Below are positions 26,157 to 33,758 of a stretch of 64,000 nucleotides of DNA, piece after piece (position 1 is the stretch's first letter; every line of letters begins with the position of its first letter). The translations under genes were made by a program, and so were the position numbers. This stretch comes from Anaerolineales bacterium. Lineage in GTDB: Bacteria > Chloroflexota > Anaerolineae > Aggregatilineales > UBA2796. The notes beneath the pieces were generated by a model that saw only the letters and a list, made by a program, of their open reading frames with translations, did not search any database and was not told where the DNA came from. Location of the stretch: contig JABTTZ010000001.1 of the NCBI GenBank assembly GCA_015075625.1, forward strand, positions 1,798,001-1,862,000, written 5' to 3'.

Positions 26157-26307
26157 TATCTAACTCACCTTACGCACAGACCCTTACCCCCTCTCCCGCG
26201 TAGCGGGAGGGGGAATCCCTTTTTCTGAGGGGGCTTCCCCCTCAACCTACCCCATTCGATGAATACGGGGTAAACAACCTCAACCGCGTAAGGTGCGTTA
26301 TCTTAAG
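26157..26307 (+). repeat. TIR-bearing repeat II, copy 2
   Basis: Begins TCTAACTCACCTTACGCAC and ends CGCGTAAGGTGCGTTATCT. These ends are inverted repeats of each other and match copy 1 at 19557 in reverse orientation. It inserts just upstream of the riboswitch, where the gcv promoter would be expected. I cannot identify a gcv promoter with confidence. Confidence 0.8.
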
Positions 26308-26348
26308 AAAGATTGTAGCGTGGAGGGAAAGGGGGTGTCAACTGTCGT

Positions 26349-26377
26349 AAAGAACAACACCCGCTTTCGAGCGGGTG
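26349..26377 (-). terminator. Intrinsic terminator after the pilin gene
   Basis: On the minus strand CACCCGCT-CGAA-AGCGGGTG is a perfect 8-bp stem with a tetraloop, followed by TTGTTCTTT. It lies ~36 bases past the pilin stop. Confidence 0.65.
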
Positions 26378-26413
26378 CTGCCTGACAAGAACCAGATGAT
26401 GCAGAGATACGGT

Positions 26414-26560
26414 TTAGAGAACGCGCACGATGTTGGAGAAGACGTTGGCAATCGCCGGTCCCAACAACGCCAAGATGATGATCACAACGATGGCGACCAA
26501 CACCAAGATAAGAGCGTATTCAACCAAACCCTGACCTTCTTCACGCGGTAGATACAACAT
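26414..26560 (-). CDS. Flp/Fap-type pilin, very short
   Basis: The predicted 48-aa product reads LPREEGQGLVEYALILVLVA followed by a hydrophobic helix. This matches Flp prepilins of tight-adherence pili: prepilin peptidase would cut after EEG, leaving QGLVEYAL as the mature start with Glu at position 5. The ATG at 26560 has AGGAG close upstream; longer in-frame starts lack pilin character. No tad assembly genes are nearby, so the pilus machinery must be encoded elsewhere. It is an isolated monocistronic gene with its own terminator. Confidence 0.82.
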   Translation of the reverse strand: MLYLPREEGQGLVEYALILVLVAIVVIIILALLGPAIANVFSNIVRVL

Positions 26561-26642
26561 TGGAGAACTCCTTTTGACCAGGATGAATGAAATGGTCAAA
26601 AGAGAGCATACCACAAGACTGAGCCGCAAAACAACCCAAACC

Positions 26643-26801
26643 TACAGCATTTTTCAACGAGATTGACCCTCAGTGGTTGACAGCCCTGCTTATCACGATA
26701 TACTCGGTGATGGGCAGGCGGTGGCGATCAAGGGAAACGAACGACGCCCGTCCTTCTTGTAAGAAGGCTGGTTGCAGTCCAACCAGTGAGGGTACTGCAA
26801 T
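26643..26801 (+). repeat. MITE-like dispersed repeat, copy D
   Basis: Full-length copy nearly identical to copy A (main differences CAGCCCTGC and TACTCGGTG). It fills most of the 319-bp gap between the pilin and the prfA stop, which otherwise shows no gene. Confidence 0.88.
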
Positions 26802-26879
26802 AAGCCCCTGAATCTCAGAACTATAACAAAACAGGACTTGAAGGCTAAGTCCCCCTCAACCACCGCTCTATGGCACAGC

Positions 26880-27974
26880 CTAATCGTCGTCGGCGGTTGT
26901 GGGGAGGGCTGCCCCCGCCCCTAATTTCTCCGATTGCGCACGGGTGGCAAGTTCATCAATGAAGCCATCCAAATCACCTTCCATCACGGCGGGAAGGTTG
27001 TAGACGGTCATCCCGATACGGTGATCGGTAATGCGGTTTTGCGGGTAGTTGTAGGTGCGAATTTTCTCGCTCCGATCTCCGCTGCCGATCTGGTTGCGGC
27101 GGGTCGAATCCTCCTCCATCTTGCGCCGTTCAATCTCCATCTCATAGAGACGGGCGCGAAGAATGCTCATGGCGCGAAGGCGGTTTTGGAGTTGGCTGCG
27201 CTCATCTTGACAGGTGACGATCAAGCCCGTTGGCTTGTGAAAAATACGGATTGCCGTCTCGTTTTTCTGAACGTTCTGCCCGCCAGCGCCACTGGATTTG
27301 TAGGTTTCTACTTCAATCTCGGTGGGGTTGATCTGAATATCGACCTCGCCCACTTCGGCCATGACCGCCACCGTCGCCGTAGAGGTATGGATGCGTCCCT
27401 GGCTTTCCGTCTGGGGGACGCGCTGAACGCGATGGACACCGCTCTCATATTTAAAACGAGAATACGCCCCTTTGCCGGAAATGGAGGCAACCACATTGCT
27501 ATAGCCGCCAATGCCCGATTCGCTCTCGCTGAGAATTTCGACCTTCCAGCGCCGCCCATCGGCATAGCGGGTGTACATCCGAAAGAGATCGGCGGCAAAC
27601 AAGCCCGCCTCGTCACCACCTGTACCGGCGCGAACTTCGAGGATCACGTTTTTGTCGTCGCGGGGGTCTTTGGGAAGAAGAAGTGCCTTAAGCTGTGCCT
27701 CTAAATCGGCAATGGTCGGCTCTAAGTCCTTAATTTCCTGCTCTGCCATAAGGCGTAGTTCGGGGTCGGTTTCCCCTTCAAGGAGGGCGTGGGCGTCATC
27801 ATGTTGATGCATGACCTGTTGATAGGCGCGGTAGACGGTGATAATGGGGTCAAGCTCAGCGCGTTCTTGGGCAAGGGCAACCACTTTGCTGTAATCACCA
27901 TCAGGAGCGCCCGCCGCCAAAAGCCGCTCAAGTTCCTCAAAGCGGGCGGCTATTCCGCGCAATTTATCGAACAT
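26880..27974 (-). CDS. prfA: Peptide chain release factor 1
   Basis: RF1 ends translation at UAA and UAG. The peptidyl-hydrolysis motif GGQ is in SSGAGGQNVQKNETAIR, and stop-codon recognition lies in VPQTESQGRIHTSTATVAVM (PxT type, here PQT). Domain 1 is the usual coiled helical part, beginning MFDKLRGIAARFEELERLLA. At 364 aa the length is normal, and there is no programmed frameshift site, consistent with RF1 rather than RF2. There is no prmC next to it. The ATG at 27974 is supported by homologous sequence starting there. Confidence 0.96.
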   Translation of the reverse strand: MFDKLRGIAARFEELERLLAAGAPDGDYSKVVALAQERAELDPIITVYRAYQQVMHQHDDAHALLEGETDPELRLMAEQEIKDLEPTIADLEAQLKALLLPKDPRDDKNVILEVRAGTGGDEAGLFAADLFRMYTRYADGRRWKVEILSESESGIGGYSNVVASISGKGAYSRFKYESGVHRVQRVPQTESQGRIHTSTATVAVMAEVGEVDIQINPTEIEVETYKSSGAGGQNVQKNETAIRIFHKPTGLIVTCQDERSQLQNRLRAMSILRARLYEMEIERRKMEEDSTRRNQIGSGDRSEKIRTYNYPQNRITDHRIGMTVYNLPAVMEGDLDGFIDELATRAQSEKLGAGAALPTTADDD

Positions 27975-28067
27975 ACAACCTCGGTTGTTTTGCTGTTTGA
28001 ATTTCTGGGTACAATTCTAGACGAGGAACGATAGAAATCCTACCCAGAGAAGGGGAGGGAGGATTGC

Positions 28068-28097
28068 TTGACAATAGTTGTCACGCTGTGCTACAGT
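28068..28097 (+). promoter_or_regulatory. Sigma-70-type promoter of the roadblock-V4R-REC unit
   Basis: TTGACA and TACAGT are separated by 18 bases, ~118 bases before the roadblock start. It is the best -35/-10 pair in the window and lies in the only intergenic space between divergent prfA and the roadblock gene. Confidence 0.65.
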
Positions 28098-28214
28098 ACG
28101 GCACAAGGTGAGGCTTTGTAAGAAAACTAGCGTTACACTAAAGAGATTGACTTCCGTCAGTACCGCACCCCAAAACGCGGACCTACGCGCATTTCGTTGA
28201 AGGAGAATAACGCC

Positions 28215-28586
28215 TTGACTAGGACACGAAACGATCAACTTGTTGAAAAGTTGCGCGATTTACAAGCGAGTTCGGCAGACGTAGAGGCAGCCGCTATCGT
28301 GAGTGTAGATGGCTTGAGTATAGCCTCTGTCATGCCTGCTGATTATGATGAAGACCGTGTGTCGGCAATGTCAGCGGCGATGCTCTCCCTCGGTGAACGG
28401 ATCACCGGCGAACTCGGACGCGGCAACCTTGACACGGTGTATGTGAAGGGGCAATATGGCTATGTCATCCTTATGTCGGTGGGGGACGAAGCCGTGTTGA
28501 CTGTTTTGGCGCGGGAACAGGCGAAACTGGGGTTAATTTTCCTTGATATGAGCCGCGCCGTAAAAGAATTGACGAAGCTGGTGTAG
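28215..28586 (+). CDS. Roadblock/LC7 domain protein
   Basis: Small roadblock proteins dimerise and often regulate small Ras-like GTPases (MglB is the known bacterial example) or act as adaptors. The whole 123-aa product is one domain: QASSADVEAAAIVSVDGLSI, then MSAAMLSLGERITGELGRGN, VYVKGQYGYVILMSVGDEAV and a C-terminal helix with FLDMSRAVKELTKL. I place the start at the TTG at 28215, with AGGAG nine bases upstream; an in-frame TTG at 28197 lies before the AGGAG. No GTPase gene is adjacent. The gene heads a three-gene unit with the V4R protein and a response regulator. Confidence 0.88.
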   Translation: MTRTRNDQLVEKLRDLQASSADVEAAAIVSVDGLSIASVMPADYDEDRVSAMSAAMLSLGERITGELGRGNLDTVYVKGQYGYVILMSVGDEAVLTVLAREQAKLGLIFLDMSRAVKELTKLV

Positions 28587-28656
28587 GCGCACTCGGCGCA
28601 TCGGAATTCTACGTCCTGGATGGTTCACTGAGAATGCCTAGCTAGGGAGGGACTTC

Positions 28657-29295
28657 GTGGCTGAAAAAGTGCGGGAACTGAGCGGGTTGTATTACCCCAA
28701 CAAAATCGCCCGTATCTTCCTTGCGGCGATGGAAGATGTGATGGGGAAAAACGGGCTAAATGCAATTCTGAACCTCGCCGGGTTACAGAAATACATTGAT
28801 AATTTCCCGCCAGATAATCTGGAGCGGGAGTTTGACTTCTCGGATTTCACCTCACTCCAAATTGCCCTGGAAGATATGTACGGTCCGCGTGGCGGGCGTG
28901 GCTTGGCACTGCGGGCGGGGCGGGCGTGTTTTGCCCAGGGGTTGAAAAACTTCGGCGCCTTGGCCGGCGCGGGCGACCTTGCCTTTAAGGTGCTGCCGCT
29001 CTCGGCAAAGCTGAAGATGGGCTTGCCAGCGATGGCATCAATCTTCACAAACTTCAGCGATCAAATTTCGGTGGTTGAAGAACACGACGATCATTTTGCC
29101 TACATCATCAAGAAATGCCCGCTGTGCTGGCAGCGCACCTCGGATAAGCCGGTGGGTCATGCGGCGGTGGGGCTGCTCCAAGAAGGCTTGCGGTGGGTGA
29201 GCGGTGGACTGGAATTCCGCGTCGTGGAAACCGATTGCAAAGCAAAGGGCGATGAAAACGGCGTCTTTGTTGTGTACAAAGAACCAATCGGGTAA
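28657..29295 (+). CDS. V4R-domain small-molecule-binding protein
   Basis: The 212-aa protein resembles the 4-vinyl-reductase (V4R) family, which binds hydrophobic small molecules and is related to BchJ and the heme-NO-binding fold. The N-terminal ~120 residues are helical (PNKIARIFLAAMEDVMG; RGLALRAGRACFAQGLKNFG). The V4R core at the C-terminus has KKCPLCWQRTSDKPVGHAAVG, a CPLC pair, and VVETDCKAKGDENGVFVV with a third conserved Cys. The last Cys often seen in this core is replaced here. GTG start at 28657 with AGGGAGGG upstream. Its position between a roadblock protein and a response regulator implies a sensory role. A pigment role is unlikely: no photosynthesis gene is in the window. Confidence 0.82.
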   Translation: MAEKVRELSGLYYPNKIARIFLAAMEDVMGKNGLNAILNLAGLQKYIDNFPPDNLEREFDFSDFTSLQIALEDMYGPRGGRGLALRAGRACFAQGLKNFGALAGAGDLAFKVLPLSAKLKMGLPAMASIFTNFSDQISVVEEHDDHFAYIIKKCPLCWQRTSDKPVGHAAVGLLQEGLRWVSGGLEFRVVETDCKAKGDENGVFVVYKEPIG

Positions 29296-29379
29296 AGCTC
29301 TCCATTGCGTTCTGTGTAAGGGCATGTTGGGTTCAAGCGATCATGCGGTACAGCAAAACAAACTTTTGGAAAGATCAAC

Positions 29380-30249
29380 GTGACGGACAAAGCGCAAATC
29401 ATCATCGTCGAAGATGATCCCGATCTCTCGGAGATGTTGAACAACTATTTCCGGGTACAGGGCTATGATGTCCTCACCGCAGCGTGGGGCGAAGACGCCG
29501 TGAGGTTAACCCGCGAAAACACACCAAGCCTTGTAATGCTTGATATTCGCCTGCCCGATATTGATGGTTACGAAGTCTGTCGGCGCATCCGCACCAACCG
29601 CCGAACGCAAGATGTCCCCGTTATTTTTCTGACCGAAAAGCGGGATCGCGTTGATAAACTGATGGGCTTGGAATTGGGCGTCGTTGATTACATCACGAAG
29701 CCCTTTGACATTCAGGAACTGCGCTTGCGCGTGCGTAATGTCCTTCGACGGGCAGAGCAATCAACCATGATCAATCCGGTGACGAACACCCCTGAAGGGT
29801 CGCTCGTCAGCGAACGGATCAACCAAGTGATTGCGGCTGGAACGCCCTGGGGGGCTTTGGCGCTTGGCATTGAGGGGTTAGATCAATTCCGCGAGATGTA
29901 CGGCTTTGTCAACTCCGATGATGTCTTGCGGGCAGTCACCCTGATGATGAACAACGCTATCCGTGAGATAGGCAGCGATACCGATTTCCTCGGACACCTT
30001 GCCCCAACAGAGTTCATCATCCTCACCGACCCCTCGAAAATCGCCCCCATCCGCGAACGGGTTGAAATGCGCATCAAGCAGTCGATGGAGTATTTTTATC
30101 CCTTGAAAGATCGCGAAAAGGCGCGTCAGGCGATGTCGCAGGGGCATTTGCGCTTGATCGTTTCCGAAGTGCGATCTACAGAAGACGACCTTGGCTCTCT
30201 GGAGGCGCTCAAAGAGGCACTCAAGAAAGGGCAGCGGACGGCAAACTGA
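29380..30249 (+). CDS. Response regulator: receiver plus degenerate GGDEF-like domain
   Basis: The receiver domain (residues ~5-122) is complete: acidic pair EDD at 11-13, phospho-acceptor Asp55 in VMLDIRLPD, Thr at IFLTEKRD, and Lys107 in YITKPFD. The C-terminal ~150 residues look like a diguanylate cyclase fold (ALGIEGLDQFREMYGFVNSD) without the active-site signature: the GGDEF position reads LAPTEFII. It is probably a binding or dimerisation domain, not an enzyme. GTG start at 29380 with GGAAAG before it. It is the third gene of the unit and is followed by a strong terminator. No histidine kinase is next to it. Confidence 0.88.
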   Translation: MTDKAQIIIVEDDPDLSEMLNNYFRVQGYDVLTAAWGEDAVRLTRENTPSLVMLDIRLPDIDGYEVCRRIRTNRRTQDVPVIFLTEKRDRVDKLMGLELGVVDYITKPFDIQELRLRVRNVLRRAEQSTMINPVTNTPEGSLVSERINQVIAAGTPWGALALGIEGLDQFREMYGFVNSDDVLRAVTLMMNNAIREIGSDTDFLGHLAPTEFIILTDPSKIAPIRERVEMRIKQSMEYFYPLKDREKARQAMSQGHLRLIVSEVRSTEDDLGSLEALKEALKKGQRTAN

Positions 30250-30284
30250 GGCACGCGGTAGCGCGAATGGTGTAAGATACTCAG

Positions 30285-30316
30285 TCCCCCCGACCTTTCT
30301 TGGCGGGGGGATTTTT
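30285..30316 (+). terminator. Intrinsic terminator after the response regulator
   Basis: TCCCCCCG and CGGGGGGA form an 8-bp stem followed by TTTTT. It closes the roadblock-V4R-REC unit 35 bases after the stop codon. Confidence 0.85.
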
Positions 30317-30364
30317 CATTCTTGATAGCGAATTTGCCGTACTGAAGGCAAAGGATAAGACCAC

Positions 30365-30610
30365 ATGCAAACCATCCCTCCTGTTTTTTTTGATCTCATC
30401 GTGATCGCCCTGATCGGTGTTGGGGCGTTTTTTGCCCTCCGCCGCCTCCGCACCGATTTCAAACGGGGGGCGCGCTTTCCCAACGATGGCGATCCCTGGT
30501 ATCGGCAGTCGCTCGACTCCTTTGCCAAGACCGCCAGCCCCACCACGACGGATGTTAGACCTGAGACAACCCCTAGCAAGACGAGCAAGACGGAGAAAAA
30601 ACACCAATGA
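30365..30610 (+). CDS. Small single-pass membrane protein upstream of serS
   Basis: This 81-aa product has one N-terminal membrane helix (PVFFDLIVIALIGVGAFFAL), then the charged RRLRTDFKRG and a Thr/Lys-rich tail. I do not recognise a family. Its stop overlaps the serS start as ATGA, so it is translationally coupled to seryl-tRNA synthetase. The positive-inside rule puts the tail in the cytoplasm. The function is unknown; the tight coupling argues that it is a real gene. Confidence 0.6.
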   Translation: MQTIPPVFFDLIVIALIGVGAFFALRRLRTDFKRGARFPNDGDPWYRQSLDSFAKTASPTTTDVRPETTPSKTSKTEKKHQ

Positions 30611-32022
30611 TAGACCTTGCCCTGATCCGCGAAAAACCTGATTGGGTGAAGGCGCACATCGCCCGCCGTCATGATGAGACGGCACTCGCCCGCATCGATC
30701 CCCTGCTTGAACTTGATAAACTCCGCCGGACGCTCATTCAGCAGGCGGAAGCCATGCAAGCAGAACGCAAAAAGCTGAATGCCGCGATTGGGCGGTTTCG
30801 AGGGAACAAAACCTTATTGCCGGGCGCAGCGGGGGCGGCTGCCAGCCGTGCAGCGATGCTCATTGCAGCGCGGGATTACAGCGCCGCCCTTGACCTGCTG
30901 AGCAACCCACCCACAACGGGCGAAGGCGACAAAGAAGGCGGGCTGAGCGCCCTCTCGGATGCGCTGCGCGTTATGGGAGAGGCGGTAGAGGGCTTGAACA
31001 GCCAATTGGAGAAGATCGACCACGATCTTCATGATCACCTCCAATGGCTGCCCAACTTTCTGGATGATGCTGTGCCAGAAGGGGTGACCAGTGATGATAA
31101 CGTGATTCACCCTGCGGAAGGGACACCTCGCACGTTCGATTTCACGCCGAAACCCCATTGGGAAATTGGTCCTGCCCTCGACATCATTGACTTTGAGCGG
31201 GGCGTCAAACTGAGCGGGACGCGCTTTTATATCCTAAAAGGGATGGGCGCCCGGCTGCAACGGGCGCTGTTGAACTACTTCCTTGATTTTCACGGAGGGC
31301 GGGGGTTCACCGAGTTTTACCTGCCCTACCTCGTCAAAGAAGACATGCTCTATGGGGCGGGGCAGTTCCCGAAGTTCAAAAACGAGGTCTATACCGATCA
31401 AGACGCCGGGTTGTACCTTCTGCCGACGGCAGAGATCGGTTTGACAAATGTCCACCGCGATGAGGTGTTGGAGGCGGCTCAACTCCCCCTGCGTTATATG
31501 GCGAACACTCCTTGTTGGCGACGAGAGGCGACCAGTGCTGGTCGTGACGTGCGCGGAATCAAGCGCGTCCACCAATTTCAAAAGGTGGAGATGTACACGC
31601 TCTGTACGCCAGAGGAAAGCGCCGCCGAACACGAACGAATCATCAATGCGGCAAGTGATTTGTGCCGCTCTTTGGGGATTCCCTTCCGCAAAGTGGAACT
31701 CTGCGGGGGCGATATGGGCTTTGCCATGTCGCGGACGATTGATCTTGAGATGTGGGCGCCTGGCTGCAATGAATGGCTAGAAGTAAGCTCGTGTTCCAAT
31801 GCGAAAGCCTATCAAGCGCGGCGCAGCGCCTTGAAATATCGCCCCACACCGGGGGGGAAGTCGGAATACCTCCATACCCTGAATGGGTCGGGGTTGGCTG
31901 CCCCCCGTGTGATCATCGCTATTTTGGAAAATTACCAACAGGCGGATGGTTCTGTCGTTGTGCCAGATGTGCTGCGCCCTTATCTCGGCGGTTTAGAGGT
32001 GATCCGTCCAGAGGGATCATAA
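30607..32022 (+). CDS. serS: Seryl-tRNA synthetase
   Basis: A class II aminoacyl-tRNA synthetase that charges tRNA-Ser (and tRNA-Sec where present). The N-terminal coiled-coil tRNA arm begins MIDLALIREKPDWVKAHIARR. The catalytic core has FYILKGMGARLQRALLNYFL, LLPTAEIGLTNVH, motif 2 in RDVRGIKRVHQFQKVEMYT, and motif 3 in GSGLAAPRVIIAILENYQ. At 471 aa it is ~45 residues longer than the standard bacterial enzyme. The excess sits in the coiled-coil arm (around LIAARDYSAALDLLSNPP, residues ~80-110) and replaces the usual short turn. Confidence 0.96.
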   Translation: MIDLALIREKPDWVKAHIARRHDETALARIDPLLELDKLRRTLIQQAEAMQAERKKLNAAIGRFRGNKTLLPGAAGAAASRAAMLIAARDYSAALDLLSNPPTTGEGDKEGGLSALSDALRVMGEAVEGLNSQLEKIDHDLHDHLQWLPNFLDDAVPEGVTSDDNVIHPAEGTPRTFDFTPKPHWEIGPALDIIDFERGVKLSGTRFYILKGMGARLQRALLNYFLDFHGGRGFTEFYLPYLVKEDMLYGAGQFPKFKNEVYTDQDAGLYLLPTAEIGLTNVHRDEVLEAAQLPLRYMANTPCWRREATSAGRDVRGIKRVHQFQKVEMYTLCTPEESAAEHERIINAASDLCRSLGIPFRKVELCGGDMGFAMSRTIDLEMWAPGCNEWLEVSSCSNAKAYQARRSALKYRPTPGGKSEYLHTLNGSGLAAPRVIIAILENYQQADGSVVVPDVLRPYLGGLEVIRPEGS

Positions 32023-32085
32023 ATATCTCGTTTAGACGCTCGCGTTGAGAATGGGGCGGTACGAACTGCAAGTCATTTCAAAGTG

Positions 32086-32140
32086 CCACCCCTTCTCCCT
32101 CCCTATAAACGGAAAGGGGGTAGGGGGATAGGGGTTTTTG
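32086..32140. repeat. Polypyrimidine/hairpin intergenic repeat
   Basis: CACCCCTTCTCCCTCCC with AGGGGGTAGGGGGATAGGGG, the same class as 1174, between serS and the ScyD-like gene. Confidence 0.45.
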
Positions 32141-32225
32141 AAATACGCTCTACTCAAGTGGCTTCATCCCCTAACCTACAGTAAAATGTCTCTTGGTAAT
32201 CTCCACATGGCAAAAAGGAACGACC

Positions 32226-33287
32226 ATGTACAGGAAACACCTCATTTCTTCCATGAAACTTAGCCTAATCCTTTTTCTTTTGGCAGCGGCACTCTCTAGC
32301 CCCCTTCGTCCCACCGCCGCACAAGACGCCCCCCCTCTCCCCGGCACCGTGGTACTCAGCGATCTTGTTTCTCCGCGTGGGCTTGCCTTTGCTGATGATG
32401 GGACGCTCGTTGTGACGGATGCCGGAAATGGTGGCGACACCGAAATTAGCGTTCCCAGTTTTGAAGACCCAACGGTGATGATGAGCATTGCTGCCGGATT
32501 GACCGGGCGCATCCTTGCCCTTAGCACAGCGGGCGAGGTTCTCCCTGTCTTATCCGCACTGCCTAGCTACGCCACACCGCAAGAAACGCTTGGAGTCTAT
32601 CGCGCCATCCCAAAGGGCGATTCAATGTGGATACTCTACAATTGGACGGGACCCGGCACGTATTGGGGCGCGTCTGTTGTAGAAATGGATATGAACACGC
32701 TTGAGCCAAAGCATGTGATTAACCTCTCTGCCTTTGAACAAGCAAACAACCCCGATGGGAATTTGCCGGAAAGCAATCCCAGTGACCTTGCTTGGGGTGC
32801 GGATGGAACGCTCTATATTACCGATGCGCGGGCGAATTCGCTTCTCTCGTGGACGGCAGAAAAAGGCTTGGCGGTGGTCGCTGCATGGGCCGATAACTCT
32901 GTCCCAACGGCTGTGGAAGTTGCGGCGAATGGCGATCTCTATGTTGGGTTCTTTGGATCGGGGCAAGCCCCGGGCGTCGCAAAGATCGAACGTTGGTCAG
33001 GTGGGAAACTAGCTGAGACGTTTGGCGGACTTGACGGTGTGACCGACATACTGCTTGATGGGGATACCCTTTATGCTGTTCAGTTGTTCACCATTGGCGC
33101 GGAAGGTCCCGGCGCGGGGAATGTGGTGAAAGTGGACGCCACAGGGGCTACGATTGTTGCCGATGGGCTGCCTGCACCGTTTGCTTTAGCGAAATCTCCC
33201 GATGGCGCCTTTTATGTCACATTTGGGGCAATCCCACTTGGACCGGGCATTGTTGGCGGTGTGCTAAAGCTGGACAATATGCCCTAG
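32226..33287 (+). CDS. ScyD/ScyE-family secreted beta-propeller protein
   Basis: The product has a signal peptide (LSLILFLLAAALSSPL, cleavage near PTAAQ) and a six-bladed NHL-like propeller of about 320 residues. It contains SPRGLAFADDGTLVVTDAGN near the start, NPSDLAWGADGTLYITDARAN in the middle and SPDGAFYVTFGAIPLGPG at the end. This arrangement matches the ScyD/ScyE family. The name comes from cyanobacterial scytonemin clusters, but the family is widespread and its function elsewhere is unknown. I chose the ATG at 32226, with AAGGAA seven bases before; an upstream TTG at 32193 is in frame. Confidence 0.82.
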   Translation: MYRKHLISSMKLSLILFLLAAALSSPLRPTAAQDAPPLPGTVVLSDLVSPRGLAFADDGTLVVTDAGNGGDTEISVPSFEDPTVMMSIAAGLTGRILALSTAGEVLPVLSALPSYATPQETLGVYRAIPKGDSMWILYNWTGPGTYWGASVVEMDMNTLEPKHVINLSAFEQANNPDGNLPESNPSDLAWGADGTLYITDARANSLLSWTAEKGLAVVAAWADNSVPTAVEVAANGDLYVGFFGSGQAPGVAKIERWSGGKLAETFGGLDGVTDILLDGDTLYAVQLFTIGAEGPGAGNVVKVDATGATIVADGLPAPFALAKSPDGAFYVTFGAIPLGPGIVGGVLKLDNMP

Positions 33288-33320
33288 GTAATCGCTGGTA
33301 TCTGGTCACAATTGCCGTTA

Positions 33321-33354
33321 ATCTCGCCCGGTGTTTTTCGCGCCGGGCTGAGAT
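33321..33354 (+). terminator. Hairpin after the ScyD-like gene, weak terminator
   Basis: ATCTC-GCCCGG ... CCGGGC-TGAGAT is a strong stem with a T-rich loop, but no U-tract follows. It may stop transcription or stabilise the 3' end. Confidence 0.35.
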
Positions 33355-33419
33355 CGCCAAGAGGACGATCACACCCCGATCTGCTCTCCCCACCTCGGAG
33401 AACCTGCCGCTGCTGTGCC

Positions 33420-33545
33420 TACAGCATTTTTCAAGGAGATTGACCCCTTAGTGGTTGATAGCCCCGCTTATCACAATATACTTACCGATGGGCTAGGCGG
33501 TGGTGATCTAAAGGGCAAACGAACGACGCCCGCCCTTCTTGTAAG
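33420..33545 (+). repeat. MITE-like dispersed repeat, copy E, 3'-truncated
   Basis: It starts like the others (TACAGCATTTTTCAAGGAGA) and is the most diverged copy. It breaks off in the CCTTCTTGTAAG hairpin and runs straight into the remnant of a hydrolase gene. Confidence 0.85.
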
Positions 33546-33547
33546 AG

Positions 33548-33703
33548 TTGCCGAACAGGAAGAATTTCGCCGCCTATAACGCCTCACCATCCGTCACAGC
33601 CTTCAAAGAATTTCCCAACCGCAATCATTACGGGATTGGGCAAGCGGGGTGGGAAGAACTTGCCGATTACGCCCTCAATTGGTTTGAACAGCAGCAAAGG
33701 TAG
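33548..33703 (+). pseudogene. 3' remnant of an alpha/beta-hydrolase gene
   Basis: Only the last ~51 codons survive, in a frame with no start codon of its own, ending in TAG at 33701. The peptide reads SVTAFKEFPNRNHYGIGQAG and then WEELADYALNWFEQQ. The FPNRNHYGIGQ-x-GWEE pattern is typical of the C-terminus of certain alpha/beta-hydrolases, where the His belongs to the catalytic triad. The rest of the gene is absent: the remnant begins two bases after the broken edge of repeat copy E. Deletion linked to the repeat is the simplest reading. With copy E it fills most of the 470-bp gap 33288-33758. Confidence 0.75.
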
Positions 33704-33758
33704 ATGGGAGGTAGGCAGACGTTGGGAGGTAGGGGCGCATGACATGCTGCGCCCCGCG

